Shown piece after piece: positions 45,300 to 63,801 of a DNA stretch of 64,000 nt. Location: assembly GCF_023856365.1 (NCBI RefSeq), contig NW_026042842.1, positions 1 to 64,000 of the forward strand. Direction: 5' to 3'. Position 1 is the stretch's first letter; each line of letters starts with the position of its first letter. Both the position numbers and the translations under genes were made by a program. Origin of the DNA: Brienomyrus brachyistius. Lineage: Eukaryota; Chordata; Actinopteri; Osteoglossiformes; Mormyridae. The notes under the pieces were generated by a model. The model was not told the origin of the DNA. It worked only from the letters and a program-made list of their open reading frames with translations, and did no database searches.

Positions 45300-46620
45300 T
45301 TGGCTTCCAAGCTGACGTTTTTCTACATATGTGCTTGTGTATCATGGACAGTAAGAGGGGGCAGGCAAGGAGAGAATTTCTCTCTTTGGGGATCAATAGA
45401 GTGTTGTTATTATAACGTCTAAAACGTATGATGGTCTGTCGATAAATCAATAACAATATCAATGAAGTCAATGTTTATCTAAAGGAATCAGAATTCAGGA
45501 AAAGCCAGGGGCCGGACCGAGTGTAGGGGGCGTGGCCAGAGACAGCCTGCTGACTGTTCCAAATCATGGGTGCATGTTACAAGTCCGGAACATATTTTAA
45601 CTTAGTACTAACTTAGCATCATATTTGATCTGATTCGACTGAATATCCCAGGTTTCCATCTCTCATGCATCTGGTGTGACGTGTTTTCAGACTCTCAGGC
45701 TGGCGCAAAGAAATCTTACGGGAATTGAACGTCTCACTCCGGTCAGCTGACCAAAGTTGGTAACCTTGGTATTGTGTGTAGGAGATTCGGTATAACTATA
45801 ATTTCGTTCTCCATTTACATGCCCGTAGTGTCTTTAACCGGCTGCACAAACTGGATCCGCCTCCATTACGACACAACTTTGCCCTTATTGGCTTAAGAAT
45901 TTAGTCACATACATGACGTATATCTGCTATTTCTCCCGAGAAGCAGGTAAAGCAGTGGTAACTGCTTTGTAGTTAATTTACCTGGTAAAATTAAGTTTAA
46001 ATAAATGATATAAATACTGTAATAGTACTCGTGAGCTTTGTTTATTTGTTATTAGTTATTGTAATGTTGCGCTGCTTTATTTGTTTAATCGTCTAGTCTG
46101 TGGAGACATTCAAGTTAATCAAATAAGAATTGCACTGTACACTGTACATGACCATAAAAACTTTGTATCCTTGAAATAAATGTTTTTGATCTTTTCCTTG
46201 GCAGTTATCTTTTTACACAGGGCCTCTATGTACACGATAGTTTTTTTTTTCACGACTAACAGTATGGATCAGGAGTTGGTTATTGTAAAAGAAGTAATGT
46301 GCATGCAGGTGATATTTGTATAGATTTATCCACACCCTTGTAGCAGTGCTGCCATTGCAGTCAGATCTCGCAAACTAGGAGTATTAGTTGTCTTTATTTC
46401 TCTTTATTTCTTGACGCCAACCCTCTCCATTAATCCGGGCTTGGGACTGGCACCTACCTGAGCTGGCTTGCTCCCTTAAGTGGCTGGGTTAGGCTAAACT
46501 ATATATATATATTTACCAAGACTACAATAAAACATCTCGAAATGTGTAGTCTAGCAAAACGCAGTTTAAAGAAGGTAGCCTACCTGGCGAAATTGCAAAC
46601 AAATTAAGGGCGTTAGGCAG
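45300..46620. other. No gene recognised
   Basis: Includes a short TA repeat at 46501-46510. Nothing assignable. Confidence 0.4.
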
Positions 46621-46621
46621 C

Positions 46622-46966
46622 CTTTCCAAACCGCTTATCCTACTGGATCGCGGGGGGTCTGGAGCCTATCCCGGAAGCAATGGGCACGAGACAGGGAACA
46701 ACCCAGGATGGCGGGCCAGCCCATCGCAGGGCACACTCACACACTATTCACTCACGCATACACTCCTATGGGCAATTTAGCAACTCCAATTAGCCTCAGC
46801 ATGTTTTTGGACTGTGGGGGAAACCAGAGTACCCGGAGGAAACCCCACGATGACATGGGTAGAACATGCAAACTCCACACACATGTGACCCAGGTGGAGA
46901 CTCGAACCCGGGCCCTAGAGGTGTGAGGCAACAGTGCTAACCACTGCACCACCATGCTGCCCCCTA
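46622..46966 (-). mobile_element. tRNA-derived SINE lacking its GGAT tail
   Basis: Minus-strand copy of the main SINE with head complement GCAGCATGGTGGTGCAGTGG at the right end and GGTTCGAGTCTC B-box-like motif. The left (3') end stops at TTTCCAAACCGC without the usual GGAT repeats. Confidence 0.88.
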
Positions 46967-47750
46967 AATGGAAAACCATTAAATACAAAAGGAAAACAAA
47001 AGTGCTGTAAGACTGTATACTTATGTGTATGTTAGTAAAGGCTGTAGCTGACACAACGGACCCCACTAATTAGAAAGGGGTAATTGTACACATGTGGCAT
47101 CCAGTATGTTCTTCTATAACAGTTTTTTAAAAAAAAAAAAAACTCACATTACACAAATTGGCACTATCAAAACGAGGATTATGGGGAAAATGGGGACTGT
47201 GATGGAGATTACATACACGTAGGCATGGTATTTAGTTTTTTTTAATCTGGTCACCTTCCAGAGTAATTGTAAACTAAAACCATCTTCACCCTATTTGATT
47301 CTTTATAAATGGACAATCAGTCGTGCAGTAAATGGGGGTATAGAGAGACACAGAGCTTGTCTAACAAGAAACCCTGGGAAGCTAACATTAATAGGGTGGG
47401 TATGGATAGCAAAACCATTGATACAGATTACAGATTTATATCTCACCTGAACCCTGGCGGGCTCCGTGCCAATAGGGGTTGGGATTAGGGTTAGTTAACT
47501 TAAGTAGTAATATTGATGTGTATATTCTCCTATTCTCCAGTCAGTGAATCGTGAAACGTAATGTTAATATGTTTCTATACCTATATGTTCTGCTTAAAAA
47601 CCCATAAAGGCAAGCACAGTGTTTAGACATTCTGTTACTTAGACTAGTAAACACTAAGATCCTTCAGCTTTCAATTAACCTGACACAACAGTCTAAACAA
47701 CAAATGTGTGCCATGTCATTTGTCATCTTTACATCTTGTATCCTTTATAT
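46967..47750. other. No gene recognised
   Basis: Contains an A-run at 47130-47142. No feature seen. Confidence 0.4.
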
Positions 47751-47754
47751 GGTA

Positions 47755-47850
47755 ATTGGATTTTCAAGGTGGAATTGCAGGTCGATCATTTTAAGGATCT
47801 AGATGTAAACCTCCCTGGTGTTGCTTTAATATTTTTTTTGCACAATTTGC
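47755..47850 (+). repeat. Direct repeat, copy 1 (partner at 49087-49172)
   Basis: About 85 bp starting ttttcaaggtggaatt and ending gttgctttaatat recurs about 1.33 kb downstream with few differences. The two copies bracket the Gypsy integrase remnant, so they may be LTR or internal direct repeats of that element. Confidence 0.8.
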
Positions 47851-47884
47851 TTCACACACTTCCTCCAGCAGAGAAGCTTACAAT

Positions 47885-48450
47885 ACTACACCCCACCAAA
47901 TGACTGGATGATGCCTTTTTATTTAAGGTCTGGCTGTGAGCCTCGATTACCGATACACTATCTTCAGGCTCCTGCCGGGATCAGTCAGTATGGTGGACCT
48001 TTGGAGGAATGGGTACAAAACCATCAGGAAAGTTTGCAGGTGCTTCAAGAGTATGTGAAGGCTTAGTTGGAGGAACAAGCCACACCACGAAATCGGAAAC
48101 ACAATGAGTTGGTTAATGATTAGGGGTTTGATGAAGGTCAGCTGGTGTGTTTGCGGAACCATGTTCGAGGTAAAATACAGGATCATTGGGATGCCTGTTT
48201 GTATATGGTAGTTCGGTGTCCCCAAGATCAGGGTGCAGTTTACTCTGCAACTCCAATGGAGGGGGACGGGGTTGTCCGTCAAGTTCACCGAACAGAGTTG
48301 CGTCCAGTACCACAGGGGGTTGTTATGTCAGGGGAAGATGTTCTGGTAATGTCTCCTGAGTCTGGGTTGCCCACAGGGGCAACAGAAATGGAATCGGATG
48401 AGGACTCTGTGATTTTACGGGGACAGGGCTGGTGGGAGGGGTCGCAATAG
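47885..48450 (+). pseudogene. Gypsy-type integrase C-terminal remnant
   Basis: Plus-strand frames read GGPLEEWVQNHQESL, then VCLRNHVRGKIQDHW and VHRTELRPVP. LLRN..RGR.KIQD.W and VHRTEL are the GPY/F-type C-terminal region of a Gypsy integrase common in fish. There are in-frame stops upstream (about 48065 and 48122). Only the end of pol is present. Confidence 0.75.
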
Positions 48451-48879
48451 AGCATCCACAAGTAGGCCTCGTATAATGGAGGAGGTTATGTCCCCCCCGA
48501 GGTGTAGAGACCAGTTAAACGTTCGGTGAGGTCCACCACTGGTCATCATACCAACCCTTATAAGTTACCACGGTCAGTGAATGATCGTTCGGTTGGGGAG
48601 GAAGACCAGTGGTTTGGGGATAGAATTCTTAGCTGTGATCGTTGGGTCATCAATTTCATTTTGGGGGATGGATTGTAGCCAGGCAATTATAGGCAGGTAT
48701 AGGAACTGCAGTTCGGACTGGAGGCATAGCCGGGGCGAGATGGCTGTGCATGTTCCGATGGTAGGGCATATTGGCAAAGGAGCAGGCACGGGAAAGACAG
48801 GCAGGGTCCTGATAGATTTGGTGGAGCATCGGCGGGCATATTGAATTTGCAGTGTAGCAGCCTTTCTGTTTGCTTGTTT

Positions 48880-49035
48880 CAGGGGTGAACAATCTTATCC
48901 GCAAAGGGCCGGTGTGTATGCAGGTTTTCGCTGCAACTCCCTAATTAGATTTCTAATTAGAGGACTGATTAGCTGAAGAGTCCTCATACCTGGTTTTGAA
49001 GAGCTGACCTAAAGGTTACCCCAAAAACCTGTTTT
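48880..49035. mobile_element. hAT-like MITE end fragment
   Basis: Starts CAGGGGTGAACAATC and continues 'cgcaaagggccggtgtg', a common fish hAT non-autonomous sequence. The opposite terminus is not found. Confidence 0.5.
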
Positions 49036-49086
49036 TTTTTTTGTTTGAATGGGGCAGTGAGTCATGGGGTAAACTACTGTTCTTTA

Positions 49087-49172
49087 GGGGTTTTCAAGGT
49101 GGAATTACGGGTCGATAATTTTAAGGATCAGGTTGTAAACCTCCCTGGTGTTGCTTTAATATGTTTTATCTG
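49087..49172 (+). repeat. Direct repeat, copy 2
   Basis: Near-copy of 47755-47850 with about eight substitutions. Followed by T-rich LTR-like sequence to about 49500. Confidence 0.8.
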
Positions 49173-49631
49173 AGGTTGTATCGTGTATTATCAAGCCAGC
49201 CGGCTTAGTGGCCTCGGGAGCGGGGTTTAGTGGGAGCAGCTGGCTAGTTTTATTTTCTTTTTTGTTTGTGTCTTTTTCTTTGTTGTATGTATATTTTGGG
49301 TTCATTATTAGGCAGGCTGGGCCTTTTGGCACCTGTAGTCTGGGTGCTGGATTGCCCATAGGGGTCTTTTTTATTGCTGTGATTTGCTGTGTCATTCACT
49401 AGTGTGATTTGTGCTGGATGTGTTTTTAAGGTTGTGCTGTGGCGTGTACCTGAGCAAACTTTGGGCAACCTGTTCTCTTGTTGGCTTTATTGACAAAGGG
49501 TGGATTAGTCTAATTACGGCCTGCTACAAATAGCTGCATATAACGTATAAAAAAAATCACCTTATGGGTGCTCCGTAGGGTAGCAAGATCTTGAGTTTTT
49601 TTACAGTACTTGGGTACGTTTTAAAATTTTC

Positions 49632-49760
49632 GACCAATCAGCAAACATTATTCTGACAGCATAGCTGGGAAACCAATGAAAAGTGAGTGCAACGTTCTAG
49701 AACTTGACTTCGGGTTGACGCTCCCTATAAAAGAGCTGGGTACTGCTTCAAGGCGTTCAG
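49632..49760 (+). promoter_or_regulatory. Promoter-like region: CCAAT boxes, heat-shock-like element, TATA box
   Basis: CCAAT words at 49634 and about 49672, TTCTAGAA (an inverted nTTCnnGAAn pair) at 49695-49702, and TATAAAAG at 49726-49733. Spacing resembles a TATA-type RNA polymerase II promoter. It could equally be the promoter of an LTR, as Gypsy sequence lies 0.6 kb upstream. Confidence 0.4.
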
Positions 49761-50107
49761 TTGGCGCTACCTCCTGATAGAGTAGCACTGTACGGCTCTT
49801 GTTCCGTAAAACAACATCAAAAGGATGAAAAAAAAAACAATATTTAAAGAAGACGAAAAAAATCAATTTTTAAAGAAGACGAAAAAAACATCGTCTAAAA
49901 AAATAAGCCAAAAAAATAATATCCGAAGAAGGAAAAACATGCAAAGTAAAAAAAACAAACAAAAATAAAAAACAATATCCAAAGAAGAAGGAAAAAAACA
50001 TCCAAAGGGAGAAAAGAAGAACTGAAGGGCAAACGAGGTAGGAGGAAATACAAATTTCGTTTCGTTTCGAGTGCCAAGCCGTGAAAAGCATTTGGCCAGA
50101 AGACAAG
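49760..50107 (+). other. Possible first exon ending at a strong splice donor
   Basis: A-rich, C-poor sequence downstream of the TATA box, ending AGACAAG followed by GTAAGT at 50108. No matching acceptor could be chosen with confidence. Whether this belongs to CLCN7 (next recognised exon at 53943), to a non-coding RNA or to a transposon is open. Confidence 0.3.
49825..49968 (+). CDS. Short lysine-rich open frame (47 codons)
   Basis: First ATG after the TATA box, about 95 nt downstream, opens a 47-codon frame with over 40 percent lysine (begins MKKKTIFKEDEK) ending TAA at 49966. The composition follows from the A-rich DNA, so it may be a chance frame. Confidence 0.15.
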   Translation: MKKKTIFKEDEKNQFLKKTKKTSSKKISQKNNIRRRKNMQSKKNKQK

Positions 50108-50869
50108 GTAAGTGTTGTACCTGTTATTTTAAAACAGCGCTTTTCAAAATGCTGCTTTATAATCGTTTGAGATCGTTAGCCAGTGTGACAGCTGAAGGCT
50201 TTTTGAGTTTACCAACATAAAGTTTTATTTCTGTATTAGGACATTGTCAGGAACAATGATGTGTTCATCGCTATGATGTGGTCAAAAAGCGATGCATTGA
50301 ATCTTAGAAACATTTGTGATTTTTCAAACGATGCTTTTCCTTTTATTTAATCAGTAAAATTTCCATCGGTTTTATATAGTGCCCCTTGAAATATGTCTTT
50401 AGCTCATTTTCCGGGCATTTTACTAGAATGCATCCTGAGAAATACACAAGCTCTGCTGCATTTCCGTGCCTCGATGTTTAGTGCCGAGTATAATTGTTGC
50501 AGTTGCCTTTTATATATTCCATGAGACCTGTTGGTACCAAGAGAAGTGTGAGACTGTCAGGGTGAATTTATCATACAATCGCACGCATAAATACCTGAGG
50601 GTTGCCAGTCCTTTTGCGTTGTTACAGGAGGACTAGAGCTGACGAGTGTGTTTCTACACACTATCAAGGGCATTGTAGTACAGTTTTCTCAGGTGGGAGA
50701 ATGCTGCCGATCTCCTATTTGACAATACAGCCCTTGATATATTAGAATATTACAGAACTAGAAGCCTTTTGCAAGGAAGAATGTGAGAAAATCCCAAGTA
50801 CAAGAACTGAAAGCCTTTCAGCTGGCTATAAGAAGCGCTTGTAAGCTGTGATATCTGGCAGAGGAGGTG

Positions 50870-51112
50870 TTACTAAGTACTGATTACGTAGGGTGCCCAA
50901 ACTTTTGCAGAGTGCCATAATAATGTTTTTATTTTGTAATTTTGTTCAATTTATGGCATAAAAAGTAACTATTCATCAATGTTTGCTGAAAATATTGTGT
51001 ATTTTCCCCCCAGTTCCTAAAGAGACTGTATTAACTGATATTGTTGCTTTTGTAATTGAAAAGATGTTATTTGTCAAGGGGTGCCAAACCTTTGCATAAG
51101 ACTGTACACAGT
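50870..51112. mobile_element. Non-autonomous element, probably Tc1/mariner-like
   Basis: GGGTGCCCAAACTTTTGCA at the left (50892) and AGGGGTGCCAAACCTTTGCA at the right (51077) are known fish repeat phrases; both read in the same direction rather than inverted. Exact termini are unclear. Confidence 0.4.
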
Positions 51113-51235
51113 GTGTGTATGTGTTTATGTGAGTGTGTGTCTGTGTGTGTGTTTATATATATATATGTGTGTGTGTGTGTGTATATATTTCTGTATATGC
51201 ATGTGTATATATATATTTATATATAGTTCACACAC
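51112..51235. repeat. TG/TA microsatellite
   Basis: Mixed (TG)n and (TA)n tracts before the tandem array. Confidence 0.9.
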
Positions 51236-51284
51236 ATTCAAACTTATTTGAATACACATTCAAAATAATTTTTATTATTATTAT

Positions 51285-51505
51285 TTTCGTTTTTTTTTTT
51301 TTTTGTGTTTTAAAATGTTTTATTTTTGCAATGGAAATAAAAATAAAGCAGTCCTCCGTAGAGGAGGGGTGGTGGAGGGAATATATATATATATATACAT
51401 ATATATAAAATAATTGTCACACAACTGGGGTGACATGCCTTGCCTGCTCACCCAATTTTAGTGCACTTTAGTTATGCATAATGACCTTCTAGTCTCGATA
51501 CACCC

Positions 51506-51537
<32 letters not shown>

Positions 51538-51755
51538 ATATATGTATATATATAGTTTTTTTGTGTTATTTTTTTGCAATAGACAATAAAAATAACGCAG
51601 TTCTCCATAAAGGAGGGATGGTGGATGGAATATATATATACATATATATAAAATAATTGTCACACAACCTGGGTGACATGCCTTGCCTGCTCACCCAGTT
51701 TTAGTGCACCTTAGTTATTCATAATGACCATCTAGTCTCGATACACCCATGAATA

Positions 51756-51792
<37 letters not shown>

Positions 51793-51983
51793 TTTCTGTT
51801 TTTTTTTTGCAATAGACAATAAAAATAACGCAGTTCTCCGTAAAGGAGGGATGGTGGATGGAATATATATATACATATATATATAAAATAATTGTCACAC
51901 AACCTGGGTGACATGCCTTGCCTGCTCACCCAATTTTAGTGCACCTTAGTTATCCATACTGACCATCTAGTCTCGACACACCC

Positions 51984-52018
<35 letters not shown>

Positions 52019-52446
52019 GATATTTTTTCTTTTTCTTGTGTTTTTTTTTTCGCAATGGATATTAATAATAAAGCAGTCCTCCGTAAAGGAGGGGTGGTGG
52101 AGGGAATATATATATACATTTATATAAAATAATTGTCACACAACTGGGGTGACATGCCTTGCCTGCTCACCCAATTTTAGTGCACCTTAGTTATCCATAA
52201 TGACCATCTAGTCTCGATACACCCATAAATATATATGTATATATATATATATATATATAGTTTTTTTTTTTTTTTGCAATAGACAATAAAAATAACGCAG
52301 TTCTCCATAAAAGAGGGATGGTGGATGGAATATATATATACATATATATAAAATAATTGTCACACAACCTGGGTGACATGCCTTGCCTGCTCACCCAATT
52401 TTAGTGCACCTTAGTTATCCATACTGACCATCTAGTCTCGACACAC

Positions 52447-52505
<59 letters not shown>

Positions 52506-53590
52506 GATATTTTTTCTTTTTCTTGTGTTTTTTTTTCGCAATGGATATTAATAATAAAGCAGTCCTCCGTAAAGGAGGGGTGGTGGAGGGAATATATATA
52601 TACATTTATATAAAATAATTGTCACACAACCTGGGTGACATGCCTTGCCTGCTCACCCAATTTTAGTGCAACTTAGTTATCCATAATGACCAACTAGTCT
52701 CGATACACCCATAAATATATATGTGTGTATATATATATATAGTTTTTTTGTGTTATTTTTTTGCAATAGACAATAAAAATAACGCAGTTCTCCATAAAGG
52801 AGGGATGGTGGATGGAATATATATATACATATATATAAAATAATTAATGTCACACAACCTGGGTGACATGCCTTGCCTGCTCACCCAATTTGAATGCACC
52901 TTAGTTATCCATAATGACCATCTAGTCTCGATACACCCATAAATATATATGTATATATATAGTTTTTTTTTTTCGCAATGGACAATAAAAATAACGCAGT
53001 TCTCCGTAAAGGAGGGATGGTGGATGGAATATATATATACATACATATAAAATAATTGTCACACAACCGGGGTGACATGCCTTGCCTGCTCACCCAATTT
53101 TAGTGCACCTTAGTTATTCATAATGACCATCTAGTCTCGATACACCCATAAATATATATGTATATATGTATTGTTTTTTTTTTTTTTTTTTTGCAATAGA
53201 CAATAAAAATAACGCAGTTCTCCATAAAAGAGGGATGGTGGATGGAATATATATATACATATATATAAAATAATTGTCACACAACCTGGGTGACATGCCT
53301 TGCCTGCTCACCCAATTTTAGTGCACCTTAGTTATCCATAATGACCATCTAGTCTCGATACACCCATATATATATATATATATATATATATAGTTTTTTT
53401 TTTCTTCGTAATGGACAATAAAAATAACGCAGTTCTCCGTAAAGGAGGGATGGTGGATGGAATATATATATACATATATATAAAATAATTGTCACACAAC
53501 CTGGGTGACATGCCTTGCCTGCTCACCCAATTTTAGTGCACCTTAGTTATCCATACTGACCATCTAGTCTCGACACACCCATATACACAC
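51285..53590. repeat. Ten-unit tandem array, 212-262 bp period, two unit subtypes
   Basis: The word ctagtctcga(t/c)acaccc occurs ten times, at about 51490, 51735, 51968, 52210, 52435, 52697, 52925, 53137, 53350 and 53565. Each unit has a variable AT tract, a T run, an 'aatagacaataaaaataacgc'-type block, a CTCC-taaa-GGAG mini-hairpin, and GGGTGA...TCACCC with a 14-nt loop. Subtype A has 'acgcagttctcc'; subtype B has 'aagcagtcctcc' with 'ggtggaggga'. In order the blocks are B A A B A B A A A A. It lies immediately before the first recognised CLCN7 exon. Confidence 0.92.
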
Positions 53591-53890
53591 CCGAAGCTCT
53601 GATCTCAGATCAGTTCCATGCCTCCAGAATCTAATGTTACCCTCAAGGAAGAAGGGAAGCTATGATGAGTAAAAAAAAGGTTATTAGAGTGTCCTGTCAG
53701 CGTTGGGCTTCTTCGGCCTCCGCCATTGATTTTTTGGTTTCAGGATGGAAAGTACAAGGTGGCTCTGTGTTGATGAATAATCCAGGAAAAAAATGCCACA
53801 AAGGCATGGAGTCACACCAGTGGAGTCTTATCCTTGCAATAAAGACCCCTGTATGACCTTTGCTGAATATTTCCAGTTTAGTGGAGCTGA

Positions 53891-60423
<6,533 letters not shown>

Positions 60424-60688
60424 TGCGTGGAAGGCGACTGCCGCGCTGCTCACCAGGCCAACCCCCCCTGCCCCCAGTCAGCCCCCGCCAGAACCCGCAC
60501 CGGTCGTGCATTTCAGCAAAGTCCGGAACCCGGGATGCCAATGACTGACTTTCTGGTTTCGTTCACCGAGGGTTGGTTGTGATGGGGGAGGGGATCGATT
60601 CCATGTGTGTTTTGCGACTTTTTGTTGCCCCCTCCCAGTTTGCACATAAAATAATTTATCCGTTATGTTTTTAAAGCACTTCAGAGAG

Positions 60689-60729
<41 letters not shown>

Positions 60730-60730
60730 T
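60424..60730 (+). other. CLCN7 3' UTR and (TG)n microsatellite
   Basis: No canonical AATAAA close to the stop; ATAAAA at 60647 within 'cacataaaataattta' is the best polyadenylation signal candidate. A (TG)n tract lies at 60691-60726. Confidence 0.5.
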
Positions 60731-61084
60731 GGTTTTTATGATTTATCAGGACTTTTCACCTGATTACGTGCCGACATTATCGGGACATTTGGGATTATGA
60801 GGACAGGGACGGTGTCCTCATAATTCCTGTAATACAGATGCATTTATCTAAGTTAGAAAACCCCCCCTGCAAACTTTGGGGCCAAGTCCTCTTACACCAC
60901 AAAACCACGAAAACCAGTTCACACAGTGTAAACTCTGCATTCAGCATCGCGCCCTCTGTAGGCTGGAGCCGGAGAAACACCAGAATAACACTTGCGTTAA
61001 GATTTACGGCTGCTGATTGGCTAGTTCTGGACTAGCCATCTAAGGTTGTGATTGGCTGAGAGGTATGTCATTCACTGCGAATCC

Positions 61085-61171
61085 TCGTTTCTATCGGTGG
61101 ACTTCAGCAGGAGACTAAGAGGACACTACAATATCCTGTAATATCCAAGTCGTGGAACAGACTGTAATCAG
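61085..61171 (+). other. Possible 5' non-coding exon of the SET-domain gene
   Basis: Sequence ending ACTGTAATCAG before GTAAGA at 61172 has a strong donor. The first coding exon downstream (62295) begins at an acceptor 6 nt before its ATG, which demands an upstream non-coding exon; this is the best candidate. The start is unknown. Confidence 0.4.
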
Positions 61172-61229
61172 GTAAGAAAATTGTTTTTATAATAGAATAA
61201 TAGACTAAGTTTTCTTTTCAAATTGCTGG

Positions 61230-61910
61230 AGTTAAATGCAAATTCCAAGGGGTGTACCCATACATAAAATGCACGGTTCGATACAAACTTCGGTTTTGGA
61301 TTCATGGTTCGGTGAAATTTCGGTACAGCAGGGAAAACAGAATATGTTTTTAAATTATTTATTTTTAATACTGAGACCACCAACTCATTTATAAGATTAA
61401 AATCTGTCGACGTGTCTGATTAACAAAACCCAAGAGACTTTTATTCGCACATTGTAAAAATAAATATGTAAAATAAATAAAAACATCTAAAATAAAACAT
61501 CATAACTATAATGAAAAACTTCGGTTTTGGATTCGTGGTTCGGTGCAATTTCTTTACAGCAGGGAAAACACAATCCAATTGTCGCCTACTTCCGAGTATG
61601 GCCGCAGTTACGTAGCGATAATTTTTATGCCAGGTTAGAATTTTCTGGCAGAGCTGCTTAAATGCCATACGGAGAATAACTTGCGGAGGTTGTTTCTGCC
61701 TTTCTCTGGTCGCACATACACTTGGATGATGTCGTCTCAAATCAGTTAGCATGTCGGATATGTTTCCAGCAACCGAGTTGGGTATAACGGAGCCGGGAGA
61801 CTGTCTTGGTCTCGCCGATTATACACTCTCCAGTGCTGGTGTACCGAAGTGATGTACCGAACTCTACGTGACGAATACGTGCACCGGCACTGCCTACACA
61901 TTCCTAATCC
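61230..61910 (-). mobile_element. hAT element remnant with BED-finger fragment
   Basis: Minus strand reads LTDLRRHHPSV, the end of a BED zinc finger as in ZBED-like hAT transposases, followed by MAFKQ-type sequence. The block 'cttcggttttggattc(a/g)tggttcggtg' occurs twice (61288-61317 and 61519-61548). It lies in the presumed first intron of the SET-domain gene. Confidence 0.55.
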
Positions 61911-62294
61911 CTGTTAATACGGAAGCATTATCTGCATTGCTTCGAAATTTACAATAAATACCAGATTGTCGATCGTATTCTGTTTCAAAGGTGAACACTA
62001 TGTAGTCATTAAGTGCAGATAAAGCGATTTCATTGTGTAAATATTGCACCGAGGATGATTCGGTGTCGTGCGATAAGTCCTTAGGATAGTATGGCTGTAT
62101 CTGTGCTCTTTAGGTTAGCTCATATCCAGAATTCATTTGGTAAATTCGATTTCCCAACAAACTTTATTAGTCATTCGTTCTTACTGAATTACATTTGTAG
62201 AATAAAAGGGATGTCATGCATTAAATATCTGCTTAAAACATAAACTAAATAATATAAACTGAATATATGAATAAACATCAATCATTCTTCACAG

Positions 62295-63801
62295 GAGGAG
62301 ATGGCTTCTTCGAAGTTGAGAAGTAGAAAACTTTCTCCAAAACAAGAGGCTGCATATTTTATATCTGCATGTAAAGACAAAGATGGACTTTATGTGAAAT
62401 ATATAAATTCATATAAAGGTAAATTTAAAGTTTGTGTACGAATATTTGATTTTATCCAGGGTTTTTTTGTGTATTAATGTTATGGTGCTTATTGTTAACA
62501 GGGATCATCGTGCAGGAGCATTCGAGGCTGATCTTAATCTAGTGTTTGCTATCTCTTGTAGGCCGTGGGGTATACAGCAGATTCCATTTTGAGAGGGGAG
62601 ATTTTCTTCTGGAATACAGAGGGCAACTCATCAGCAGGCATGAATGTGAAAGTAGACAGAAAATATATCATGATGCCCTCAAAGTGTTCATGTTTGAATT
62701 TTATTTCAATGGAAAATTGTTTTGGTATGTATGACATTGCATGTTCTTTAACATAATATAAGCCTTTGGTGACTGCTGACATACTCATTTTTAAATGTCT
62801 TTAGTGCTCTGATATTTACTAGAATATGGTAGTTTTTCTGACTTTTCACTTTATGTGATACAGCATTGATGCTGCCCGAGACGATGGCTCCCTTGGGAGA
62901 CTGGTGAATGATGACCATGTTAGCCCAAACAGCAAAATGAAAAAAATCACCATATCAGGAAAGCCCCATCTATGTTTATTCGCAACCAGAAGCATTAGTC
63001 CTGGAGAAGAAATTACATATAACTACGGTGACTCTGACTGGCCATGGAGATGCAAGGTATTTAGACATGAAAGAACCATTTAGAAATAATCATCCTTCTG
63101 CAAAAGAAGGGTGAAATCCAGATATGTTACTTAAGTGATTAAAAGTATTTTCATTAGTTTATATTCTTTTTCTCAAGCCTTTCTCATTGACAATGATTAT
63201 CGTATATCATAATATATAACTAATATTTACAGGTGGCTACTGAAAAAGACCAACTGCACCCAAAAGAGCAGAGCACATCAAGTGAGGTAGGGAGGACAGG
63301 GAAAGTAATTCAGTTAAACTCTTGTATGTGTGATTATTAGGTTTAAGTAGTTGGAGATATAGATGTGTGTTGAATGAGGATATGCAGAGAGAATGCTGGT
63401 AATTCTCTGTCCCTGCAAAAGGGAGATCAGCGTGTGAAAGTGTGCTTGACAAAAGCATTGTCTGTGAGGATATGGTGTTGATGAGAACTGCAGAGATTAC
63501 TGGGATTTTGTGTTTGAACATTGTGTGAAACAATGCTTAGATATTAGAAATGCAGTTCTGTCAATGATAGTTTTATGTAATTTTTTTTGTACTGATTTAG
63601 TTGCATAGTTTTGCTTATGTGTGGTAGGAGCATTTAATTGACTGTTAACATTCTGCTCTCTCCAGCATTCCTACCATGTGCAGTATGGAATTATATTTTT
63701 ATTTGTGTTTCTAGAACATAACCGATGTGGGAATGACTACGAATGTCCAGTTGTTGCCAGAAGGACAGCATGCAGATGTCCTAAGAGAAGAGACAGAAGA
63801 G
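62295..63801 (+). CDS. KMT5A-like SET-domain lysine methyltransferase, 5' part
   Basis: KMT5A (SETD8) monomethylates histone H4 lysine 20 using S-adenosylmethionine; this is a divergent fish relative and its substrate is unknown. Exons are 62295-62418 (ATG at 62301), 62562-62724, 62864-63056, 63233-63286 and 63715-63801. Phases agree and give 205 codons with no stop; a GTAAGT donor at 63802 shows it continues past the window. The SET domain starts at GRGVYSRFHFERGDFLLEYRG and includes CIDAARDDGSLGRLVNDDH with SPN, GKPHLCLFATRSI and GEEITYNYG (catalytic tyrosine region). The usual N-H-S/C of the cofactor site is N-D-D-H. Only about 35 residues precede the SET domain. The C-terminal exons are acidic and low in motifs. 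Confidence 0.88.

Noticed and set aside
49870..50106. Phe-rich minus-strand frame as a membrane protein
   Set aside because: It is the complement of an A-rich tract; hydrophobicity comes from TTT codons.
51285..53590. Regularly spaced repeats as a CRISPR-like array
   Set aside because: Units are over 200 bp, AT-rich and variable, in vertebrate DNA; it is a tandem minisatellite-type array.
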